Shown one piece after another: positions 47,110 to 56,829 of a stretch of 64,000 nucleotides of DNA; the first letter of the stretch is position 1, and every line of letters begins with the position of its first letter. The notes under the pieces were generated by a model. That model worked only from the letters and a program-made list of their open reading frames with translations. It did not search any database and had not been told where the DNA came from. This stretch comes from Rehmannia glutinosa (lineage: Eukaryota; Streptophyta; Magnoliopsida; Lamiales; Orobanchaceae). Where the stretch lies: NCBI GenBank assembly GCA_016081115.2, contig CM071929.1:2294001-2358000 (forward strand), in the 5' to 3' direction. The position numbers and the translations under genes are program-made.

Positions 47110-50100
47110 ATGAAGATTCAGTGCAACGTGTGCGAGGCGGCGGAGGCGACCGTCCTCTGCTGCGCCGACGAGGCGGCGCTGTGCTGGGATTGCGATCGGA
47201 AAGTTCACGGCCAACAAGCTCGCCAGTAAACACCAGAGAATTCCACTCTCTAGCTCATCTTCTCAGATGCCCATGTGTGATATTTGCCAGGTCCAATCGT
47301 ATTTTAATTTGTGTTTTTAAATCATTTTAATATCTTCTTTTTCCTTTTTCTTTAAATCTGGAATTCTGTTAGTTTCTTGTTTGCTGGTTATAGATGAATA
47401 ATTGAATACTGATTAATTTTATGTTTTCTAGAAGTGCTGGGATACTGTGTTTGTTTGACTAGTTTGATAAATATCTGGGGTGGGAACCAAACATATGTTA
47501 CGCTCTCCGGTGCATATTTCTACTGATACACAAATTTCACAATACATCACATCAAACCCCTTCCCCAATCACTTCCCAGAAATTCTCCCCATTCACTCAC
47601 AATCACTAAACAAACATACGCTCTTAAGTTGTAGGTAATATAACTATCTTATACAATATGATAATTGCTGTGACATATACCTAATTAATTTGGTGTTTTA
47701 GCAAAAAAATCACAAGTGTAATAGTTGTCACTTAGAAATTATTGTCACAATAATAAACTTTTAGCACTAAAGTCACAAGTGCAATAGTTGTGACTTGGAA
47801 ATTGTTGTCACAAGAATAATAGTGATTAGGGAAGTTTTTTTTTTTATATATATTTGGAAAATGGAGCGAAGAGAACCACATGGGTTCTCTATTCTGTTTC
47901 TTTGCAGTCTTCTTATTTATCCGTCTTCATTTAATTTACATAAAATATACAATGATACACTTTGCAATTATCTATATAAATAAAATCTCATATAGTATAA
48001 AATATTATATTATCTACAACACGTTATCTATACAAAACTCTAGCCAATTCTCAACACTTTTGGTAAGTGTGGTAAGTTTTGTTTGTTTCTTGACATTATT
48101 ATGGCTAACCTTGCAAAACTTGAATTTATTGCTCTTGATTGCTGGAAAAATTTATATATCATGGGTTTTAGATGCTGAAACTCATTTAGATGCTAATGGT
48201 TTAGGTGATACTATCAAAGAAAGAATAGTGAATCACCACAAAACAAAGCCAAAACTATGATCTTTCTCCGTTACCATCCTGATGAAAATTTGAAATGAAT
48301 AACTTACGGTGAAAGATCCATTTTCAATGGAAAACTTTGTGATCTTGCTAAATTACGAACAAATCACTTTCCGAGGTATTCCGAGTTAGGATATCCGAAT
48401 TGGTCTAATAATTAATCCACGAGGAGGAGGCTGGGTTAGAAGGGCTCAGTGGTTGTCTCGAGAAAATCCCCGATGCTTAAGTCAAGTAATTTGTGGAAGA
48501 AAAGTCTAGAGCGTTAAAGAAATTTAGCAGTTAAATTGAATTTAATGAAAAATAATTAGGGAAAAGCTATTTATACTTGGGACTATGGGCCGCATAAGTT
48601 GAATATAACGATTTGGGTCTTTAGGTCAGGGCCTGGTATTATGAGTTGAGCTTCATGAGCTTAATGCGATGTTAAGCTCATGAGGTTAACCTCGCAGGCC
48701 CTTTTCATTGACTTGATTCAATTGATAATTTTTCTTAGCTAATAATTAATTAAATATAATTAAATAAATAATTAAATGGTGCAAAGGGAAAATACGATTT
48801 TACTCCTCATCAGTTTGAAAGAAAGTTATGACCACCTGAAGATGGTTATAATTCCATAGGCTCGGTACGACTGGATCAAATTGAGATTTCAAGATTTTAC
48901 AGGCATAAGTGAGTATAACTCCTTGGTAGCATGTGCCTGGACATCATCTCTTTTATTTTTCTTTGATGCCTGGTACAAGTTTACCAGGTGTTGTCGAGTA
49001 CGACAGACTTTAGCCCAATGTCTTAACATTCCACATCTGTTGCACAAACTATCACCAGATCTTTCCATAAGTATTTTTCGTTTATCACGATTTGTCTTAT
49101 TTGGATGTCTTTGTTTGACCGCGTAGTTATTTTGGTGGGAATAATGATAACTATCTCAATTAGAATATTAAAACCGCTACTGTAATCTATGTTAGTGTTT
49201 TGATGGGGACCACCACGGTCACCGCCCTACAACCACCACACCGAAGTTTTTTTATGCCTGACCTCTAAATCGACCCGTACCTCTCTGGGAGCTAGCATGT
49301 GCTTTTACATAATCGCACGGGACCGAGGAAGGTCGCATATCATCATTTTTCAGCAATAGTTCATTTGTCTTTTGAGCTGCAAGAAGAACCACAATCAATT
49401 TAGAATATCACTTTTGTAAGATCATATCATTATTTTATTCATTGTGCACATAACATTCCCCTAATGTATTAAACACCCATTAATAAGGAGTATATATACA
49501 TATATATATACATATATATATGTATATATATACATATATATATGTATATATATATGGATGAGATCTCATGTGGCAACCTCTTTACCATGTAAAAGTATGG
49601 ATGGATTCCATCCATCAATCCCCTTCAATCAATGTTTTGATTACTCTTAAAAGTCTCATTTATCTTTGTGATGTATTTGTCGATCTACATGCGCTACTCC
49701 ACCTGGATTCATAAATTTGTAATCTCGAGCTTGTTTTCTTCCTTTAACAATTTATATAAATACTACCAAAAGGAAAATAAAATAAAATGTGTCGTGATAG
49801 TTGATAGGAAAAAAAGTACAAATCAACCATACTCCTAACTTACGGATGTACGCCAATAATATCTGATTGTTAGGAAATCGCTTCAACGACGAGAATGGAG
49901 TAATGTCGTCATGGAACACATATAGCTTCCATAACTATGACCAAACACATCCTTTTCTAACTCTTGCATCAAACCTTTTATGGGTAAGAGCGCTTTAGAA
50001 TAACCGGACAATATAACAAGCATTTTTGGCATATTGATGAAATCAAGAACTTGATCTTTTTTTAAGTTTTTGTCAACTTTGTTTATCTTAATATGCTACT

Positions 50101-53100
50101 AATAATTGAAAGTGAGTTAATTTAGAAAATATTAGGAATGTCAAAAATTTGATAATTTAAATAGATATATAATGTCACATTTACCTCATGTGCATATGAA
50201 TCAAATGCACCGCCAAGTTTACAGGCGCGTTAATTGCATCAAATACTATCACAATCTTGGATTTGCCAAGGTAACAAGGCATTTTCATCCGTTGCGTGGT
50301 CAATCGGACACACATGCGATTGGCATCGAATTCCACCAAGAATTCCGCGCCAGGTCCGTTGTGAGAGACAATTGTCCCATATCTTTGAAATATCATTCTT
50401 CGATTCCAACGACAATGCATTGCTTTTCCTGTGAGTATGTGAGCGAAAAGGAGAAGTTGAAAGCTTATTTAAGACTCATTAAAACAATAAATGTGTTATA
50501 TTCATCTTTACCTTTAACTCGAGGACCTTCTCATTGATGACATGGTCATGTAACTTCTCATCATTCGACAAACTCTTCTCATATTCAAGTTCATCTTTGA
50601 CGATATCACACTGAGATTTCACTGTGCAACTAGCTTTCTCCTCGTGCTCAATGTTTACTTTTTTATGCCCATCGCAACAACAACACTTCTTTTTTAGTGT
50701 GATTCGCATTCGAAACTTTTTTTCCTTGTCTCTATCAACTCTTTTTGGAGTTCGACTAGGGCTTTTCAAAAAAATAAAATTGATAGAGACAAGGAAAAAG
50801 TTTCTAAATGTGAATCAAGACTACAAAAAGTGAAGCGTTGTTATACGTGGGCATAAAAAGTAAACATTGAGCACGAGGAGAAAGCTAGTTGCACAGTAAA
50901 ATCTCAGTGTGATGTCGTCAAAGATGAACTTGAATGTGAGAAGAGTTTGTCGAATGATGAGAAGTTACATGACCATGTCATCATGATGAAGGTCCTCGAG
51001 TTAAAGATAAAGATGAATAGAACACATTTATTGGTTTTAATGAGTCTTAAATAAAGCTTTACGAAATTTTCGTTTTTGCCTCACATACTCGGCAAGTGGC
51101 CGATTGATCGCATCGTCGTTGGAATCGAAGAATGATATTTCAGCATATGGGACAATTGTCTCTGTCAATGGACCTGGGCAGTTTCTTGGTGGAATTCAGT
51201 GCCCACCAATTGCATGTGTGTCTCGATTGACCACGCAATGAATGAAAATGCCTTGTTACCTGTGCAAATACCAGGTACTTGTGGTAGTATTGGTGATGCA
51301 GTTGGCAACCAGTGCATATGATTCATATGCAATATGAGGTAAATGTGACATTATATATCTGTTTAAATTATCAAAATTTTGACATTCCTAATATTTTCTA
51401 AATTAACTGTACTTTCAATTATTAGGAGCCTATTAAGAAGAACAAAGTTGACAAAAAACTTAAAAAAAAGTTCAAGTTCTTGATTCCATCAATATGCCAA
51501 AAATGCTTGCTATCTTGTCTGGTTATTCTAAAGGCGCTCTTACCCATGGGCGTGGTCTGGTGCAAGAGTTAGAAAAGGATGTGTTTGGTCATAGTTGCAG
51601 ACTATATGTGTTCCATGACGACATTACTCCTTTCTTTCTGTTGAAGCCAATTTCCGGCAATTGTATTATTGCGTACATCTGGTAAGTTAGGGAGTATGGT
51701 TAGATTTGTACTGTTTTTTCTTATCAACTAGCACTGACACATTTTATTTTATTTTCCTTTTGGTAGGTATTTATATAAATTGTTAAAGGAAGAAAACAAG
51801 CTCCAAGATTACAAATTTGTGAATCCAGGTGGAGTAGCGCATGTGGCATTGAAAAATACATCACGGCACCAGGAAACTTTGGACCAAAGGGCACGTTTTT
51901 AGCAAACAGATTGCTTGATACCTCACCAAAACAACTATTAATCGTGCCATGTAATGTGGGGTGATTAAGCTTTAAATTATGTCTATTGAAAACTTGTTAG
52001 TTAGTACTTTGTTGAATTATGAAAATTAATCTGAAAATTGAATTATGTCTATTGAAAATTACTTTGTGTTGTGTGTATATCGGGTGAAGTCCCTTTATAT
52101 AGCCTAAAGTGGTGAAAAGAATGTTATGACAGAAAAAACAGTCTAAAATTATGCCCTCTGGTTCATTAATTAGGTATATATCAATTATCATAACATATAT
52201 GTTGTTGAGTACCTGGTTTTTGTGGTACAGTTAAGTTGGGTGTGTGCTTGAGATATCTTAATGCTTATTGGCCTGCTGGTGCTGAGCTGTTTTGATGTAA
52301 TTAATCCATTTCACATTTGTATGTATCCTTAATTTTCTTGTGGTCATTTAGTTTAGAAAAAAGAAAAAACAACACAGAGAAACATTTGTTCCTTCTGAGC
52401 TAGGTAAGAGGATATAATTCTGTTGTGCTGGAATTGTGATATTAAAGTATCTGTTAGTAGCAGTTGCCGGTGCAGCTGCTCAGTTTGAAACATGTTATTG
52501 CACTTAGCAGGAAACAGTAGGCTATTTCTTTTGCCTGGAGGACCGAGCTTTACTTTGCAGAAAATGTGATGTTGCTATACACACAGCTAATTCCTTAGTT
52601 TCAGCACATCAGAGGTTTTTACTCACAGGAGTTAAGGTGGCCCTTGAAGATGCTGAAGCTCATCCATCATCATCTTCAGGGAAGACAAAGACTACTGCGA
52701 AAATCTCCAAACCAGAAGCTCGTTCTCTTCCAAAGAGGACCACCCCAGTGTCATCAACTAGTCAATACAGTAAAAGTGTAATTGTCCAAGCTAGTGAATG
52801 TGGTGACTTTTCATCATTAAAGCCGCCTTTTTCTGGAGGTTCCTCTACTGGAAATATTTCACAGTGGCAGTTGGATGAATTTATTGGACTTGGTGAATTC
52901 ACTCAGAATTATAATTTCATGGACAGTGGCTCACCGAAGGTACTGATCATTTATTGCCTTTTGTCTATACCGTTAGAGGGTGGTAATGTGCATTCATGTT
53001 AATCACTTTTTATTCATCATGGGCTTCTTGATTTTAATTTTTATCTTTTCCCAGTAAAGAAGTACTAGTTTTCCTAACACACTATTGGACAGAGAAAATC

Positions 53101-54029
53101 TCTCTAGGCAATCTCTCACAATGTTTCCAATTTCCTTCTGATCTGCCCGTTTTTGGTAAGGGGTCAGCATTAATGAGTCTGACACAAGTTCTTGTTTTAA
53201 ACTGGATTACGTCTTCACTATGTAGATGGCGCATGAGTTCAATTTGCAGCTCCTGGTTGAGACGGAAAAGTATAGCTAATAAATGGAGATTTATATTAGT
53301 AGTTTCTATTGTACTTTTTAAAGGCTATGATGGGCTCAGAGATCAACTTTTCTTTGTATCATTTAGTTTGTTATGCATTGCATCCTTGCTTGAGTAGATG
53401 AATCTTGAAGTTATGATGAATTACGTATCTTTCAAGTTCTAGAAAAATTGACACTCATATTGTTGTTGTTGTTCTTCTTCCTTCTTTTTCTCCGCCCCTG
53501 TTTTTATTTTTCTGTTTTTTGCCCCTCGGGTGCTATTTGGTTTTACTTTGCAATGCCTGAAAGTCATGAGTAGTTTGAAAATTTTATTCCGTTTATTCTA
53601 TTAAACAATGTTTATATCCAATTTATGAACTTCAAAATGCTTCCAATGTGGTTTGTGCCTTTCATGAATTTTATAATTCATTCAAAGTAATATCTATTGA
53701 GAGGGCGATCACATACAATCATAACTATGTCTATCTTTAATACATTCCACCAGGCGGATAGCGGGAAGGTTGGAGATTTAAATTACTCCCAAATTCTACG
53801 AGCTGCTGATGGTGAATTTGACGGTATTGAGTGTATTGGCCAAGTGCCAGAAACATTTTGGGCCGTGCCACAGATTTCTTCTCCGCCCACAGCATCTGGA
53901 CTTTATTGGCCCAAAAATTGCCAAAATCCATCCGACTCTGCTGTATTTGTGCCCGACATAAGTTTACAGAATTTCGACCACCATGATCAGTCACACGTTA
54001 CGAGCTCAAAGCGGAGGAGGCATTTCTGA
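47110..54029 (+). CDS. BBX22: BBX22-type double B-box transcription factor (3 exons, 5.2-kb first intron)
   Basis: BBX22 (LZF1/STH3/DBB3) acts with HY5 in the nucleus to promote photomorphogenesis and anthocyanin formation and is removed by COP1. Exons: 47110-47290, 52511-52939, 53754-54029. B-box 1: MKIQCNVCEAAEATVLCCAD ... CDRKVH, then NKLASKHQR. B-box 2: MCDICQ|ETVGYFFCLEDR, CRKCDVAIHTANSLVSAHQR, then FLLTGVKVAL. The C-terminal half has NISQWQLDEFIGLGEF, FWAVPQISSPPTASGLYWPK, SAVFVPDIS and the basic end SKRRRHF, all as in BBX22. Exon 1 has 181 bases but should keep phase: two bases are missing (or one extra) at 47209-47212, between CDRKVH and ANKLAS; as written it stops at 47226. With this the protein is about 295 residues. 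Intron 1 is full of transposon DNA. Confidence 0.9.
48010..49180. mobile_element. Copia gag fragments, partly inverted, in BBX22 intron 1
   Basis: 48010-48339 and 48813-48930 (plus strand) match the start of the 54.6-kb copia element: leader acacgttatc, ATGGCTAACCTTGCAAAACT at 48101, then the DAETHLDANGLGDTIKE region. It is interrupted by a solo LTR. After 48930 the homology flips: the minus strand of about 49170-48935 codes the gag zinc knuckle CNRCGMLRHWAKVC and RTRQHLVNLYQASKK. So the fragment has an internal inversion. LTRs of this copy are not recognised. Confidence 0.75.
48340..48812 (-). mobile_element. Solo gypsy-type LTR inside the gag fragment
   Basis: It begins tgatcttgc and ends ctcatca. 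It has ccgatgcttaagtcaag (also near the inner end of the Tat LTR) and a TATA-like gctatttatact on the way, and is flanked by ctttg/gtttg as probable target duplication (48335-48339 and 48813-48817). The gag homology resumes on the other side. No internal element DNA remains. Confidence 0.7.
49488..49556. repeat. Palindromic (TA)n/(CATA) microsatellite
   Basis: Alternating atatatac and gtatatat words form a nearly self-complementary tract. It is followed by ggatgagatctcatgtggc, which resembles the tips of the (TA)n-flanked element at 2194-3519. Confidence 0.8.
49669..51864. repeat. Long inverted repeat (arms about 1.07-1.08 kb, loop 39 bases)
   Basis: The left arm 49669-50740 and the right arm 50780-51864 are reverse complements over their whole length, with scattered mismatches and short indels. 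Examples: tgcgctactccacctggatt (49690) against its inverse (near 51836), tttggcatattgatg (50026) against catcaatatgccaaa (51488), and gtctctatcaa (50730-50740) against ttgatagagac (50780-50790). The right arm keeps a better reading frame. The unit is a piece of a transposon gene with its introns. The structure lies wholly in BBX22 intron 1. Confidence 0.9.
51300..51960 (+). pseudogene. Ulp1-transposon-type gene fragment (right arm)
   Basis: The frame from 51494 reads MPKMLAILSGYSKGALTHG, then LVQELEKDVFGHSCRLYVFH, ISGNCIIAYIW, with a GT donor at 51682. A TAG acceptor leads on to YLYKLLKEENKLQDYKFVNP. Further on, in a shifted frame, TFLANRLLDTSPKQLLIVPC leads to the start of a C48 (Ulp1) protease-like region. 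This order (DUF8039-like beta domain, helical linker, Ulp1 protease) is that of genes carried by plant CACTA/Mutator-type transposons. The left arm holds the mirrored copy, including the DUF8039-like part (FLVEFDANRMCVRLTTQRMK, minus strand near 50330). Only a partial gene is present. Confidence 0.6.
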
Positions 54030-54619
54030 TGCGGTAATGATTCGTTCAAGTTTCAGTTTTTAGTGAAGTTAACATAATCTGATAGAATTCTTGTAACTTG
54101 AATACGATCAGTGCATGGGATGTAGATGTATGTATTATAAATAAGAAGCTTGTGCGCGAATGTAAACGCACCAAATTTTAAGATATAGGATCAACTTGTG
54201 ATTGTTTTTGCAATAGGAAAAAGGAAGGGGTTTATGCAAATTGAAGAGTGTATAGGGGTGTGATAGTTTGCCAGCTTGCACTATATCTCATATTCTCATG
54301 CTTGTTGGTTTTTATCCATGTTCAGAGTTTTCTGGTGAAAGTCGCGAATGTAAAATTCTATTCACTGCTGCTAATGTATTTTCATTGAAAAAGCTTGGAA
54401 GTTGTATGGTTTTCATTCCAATGAAAAGAATGATTTTCCAACCCATTGAGATAAATTTCCAACTTTTTATTGGAATTTAAAGAATGAGAGATTGGAGTAC
54501 GGTGGGAAGTCGCAATTTTTATACTTTTGGGGCCTACAAATAATAACAAATTATTCGGATAAGCAAAAAGGTAAAAGAAAATGGAAGAAAAAATTACTCA
54601 TTCAATAAAAGTATAGATG
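54030..54619. other. BBX22 3' flank
   Basis: 3' untranslated and downstream DNA; no gene. Bases 54615-54619 (agatg) are the left target duplication of the next element. Confidence 0.5.
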
Positions 54620-54916
54620 TATTGTGATAATTTGTCAATTGATGTGGACTTTAGCATATTTATCAAAATTAGTGGAAGAAGCATCAATAAACTTTAGCAA
54701 ATGTAATGGAGGAAGCATAAATATATATGCTTGAATAGTTTTACATTTTTACCTATAAATTGTTGAAATTTGTTGAATAATAAGACACAACAATATCAAA
54801 GAAATAGAAAGAATTAATTTCTCTCTACAATATTATCTCTATCTAATATTTATTTCTTAATATTTTGATAGTTCTATAATAATTCTCTTGTGTTCTTAAA
54901 TTGTTGTTCTATAACA
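54620..54916 (+). repeat. 5' LTR of the 54.6-kb copia element
   Basis: It differs from the 3' copy at only about seven positions (for example tgtaatgg against tgtaacgg). Its outer end is fixed by the target duplication. Confidence 0.92.
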
Positions 54917-54996
54917 CGTTATCGACGAGTCTCTACCGATCGTTAAAGTTTTTGAGTACGGTAAGTTTTATTCATTTCTTAATTTAAAATATTATT

Positions 54997-56018
54997 ATGG
55001 CTAACCTTGCAAAACTCGATTTCATTGCTCTTGATATTGATGGAAAAAATTATATGTCATGGGCTTTAGATGCTGAAATTTATTTAGACGCTAAAGGTTT
55101 GAGTGATACTATAAAAGAAGGAAATAGTGCATCTGCACAAGATAAAGCTAAGGCAATGATTTTTCTCCGTCATCATCCGAATGAAAATTTGAAAATAGAA
55201 TACCTTACGGTAAAAGATCCATCTATCCTTTGGAAAAATATGAAGGAAAGGTATGACCACGAAGTTGGTTATACTTCCAAAGACCCGATATGATTGGATA
55301 AAATTGCGGTTTCAAGATTTCAAATCTGTAAGTGACTATAATTCCATGTTATTTAAAATTTCTTCAAAATTGAAATTATGTGGAGAAAGTATTACGGGTG
55401 GAGATATGATTGAAAAGACACTTTCTACTTTTCATGCTTCGGGTTTGCTCTGAAGAAGAATACCGAGAAAAAAGTTTCACAAAGTATTCGACTTGATTTC
55501 GTGCCTTCTTGTGGTCGAACAAAATAATGAATTATTAATAAAAATCACGAATCGACTCATGGTTCTACTCCATTCTCGAAGTGAATGCGACTAGAGCTCA
55601 AAATTTTAATAATTTTAGAGGTCGTGAGAGAGGTCGTGGAAGATTTACTCCATATAATCGTGACAATCAGAATAATTCAAATCAAGAAAATACAAGTAAA
55701 CATCTGAAGTGGAACAAAAATGATAAGAAATGAAAAGAGAAAGTGATAAATCCAGAGAATAGTGGAGAGAAGTGTTACCGATGCGGAATAAAAGGTCATT
55801 GGTCACGTACTTGTCGTACAACCAAACATTTGGTGGAGCTTTATCAAGCATCAATTCGCAAGAAAGATAAAAATGCCGAAGCAAATTTCACTTCTGATCA
55901 TCCTGAAGATGATAATTTTGATGACTTGAATGTGGATATTACACATCTGGATGTGGCTGATTTCTTTGAGCATCCAGAAGGGAGGATTGATCACTTAATT
56001 GGTGATGGAAATGTTTAA
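54997..56018 (+). pseudogene. Copia gag (broken)
   Basis: From ATG 54997 the frame reads MANLAKLDFIALDIDGKNYM, then SWALDAEIYLDAKGLSDTIK and AKAMIFLRHHPNENLKIEYL. Frameshifts near 55290 and 55450 lead to the middle part, and 55743-56018 holds the zinc knuckle CYRCGIKGHWSRTC followed by the acidic tail DLNVDITHLDVADFFEHPEG and a TAA at 56016. The CCHC residues are intact. At least three frame breaks. Confidence 0.85.
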
Positions 56019-56383
56019 TCAATGATATGTATGCTTTAAATTAGTTTCTGAAATATTTCAAGTAATTCTGTTGGTATTGTAAAAGTAAGAATGTTTTGAT
56101 TGTGTTTATATGTATTTCCCGGAAAGATATATTTCCGGGTTGAACTTTTTATATGAATGATATTTTATCACAATATTTGTGTTTATTATTTCAATCACAA
56201 AAAAATATCATTATAATTCCACTAAATCATTCACAAATTTCACATTCAAAATTTCTCCCCAACGGTAATGTAACGGCTATGAACAATAGTTTTTATCCAT
56301 AAATATACCAACATTTTATTCAACAAATTCATACATATTATCTCATCTCTCTAAAAATTTCACATTTCTTCGATTTCAAGAAA

Positions 56384-56545
56384 ATGGTTAACTTAATTGT
56401 AGTGTATCTCATTACATTGGTCTTCTTGAACATTGTCCTACTTTTTGTTTGGGAATATCCTCCGGAGCATTTTTGGCTTATGATTAATCTTCATATCTTC
56501 ATGGTTTTTCCTTTGTTAGCATGGGCAATTATTTTTAACATGTAA
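56384..56545 (+). CDS. Small ORF with two membrane segments between gag and pol
   Basis: The 53-codon frame starts MVNLIVVYLITLVFLNIVLL, followed by FVWEYPPEHFW and a second hydrophobic stretch INLHIFMVFPLLAWAIIF, ending NM. Two helices of about 20 residues flank a short polar turn with two prolines. A TATA-like ccataaatatacc lies about 80 bases upstream (56297-56309). No homology is recognised. It could be a small accessory protein of the element, a remnant of a nested insertion, or chance. I see it only from the open frame and its hydrophobic pattern. Confidence 0.35.
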   Translation: MVNLIVVYLITLVFLNIVLLFVWEYPPEHFWLMINLHIFMVFPLLAWAIIFNM

Positions 56546-56829
56546 TAGTTAGATGATTATGTATGTCTATCTCATTTATGATTTGAGTAAAATCTTTTAT
56601 ATTTAAATTTTTATTGTGCCTCGATGTTATTATTTAATCTGTTTCATGATGATCGAATTTTTTTATATATATGAAATCATAAAGATAATTGTATAATATT
56701 AATTCAATAATGTTATATTAGGTGTATATGGGAAACACCGAGAAGAAAGACTATTTGTCTACTTGACAAAGTGCAACAACGCACTCAATATTAACAAGTA
56801 AATCATATTTCTCGAGTGTAAAAATGCGG

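Noticed and set aside
47121..47330. 69-codon frame over BBX22 exon 1
   Set aside because: It is the shifted reading of B-box 1 caused by GC-rich coding sequence; the frame from 47110 matches BBX22.
50172..50537. 121-codon frame as a new gene
   Set aside because: It is the antisense of the left arm of the inverted repeat; the coding sense is the DUF8039-like frame on the other strand.
49669..51864. microRNA precursor
   Set aside because: Arms of more than 1 kb with transposon coding sequence fit a long hairpin siRNA source or foldback, not a MIR gene.
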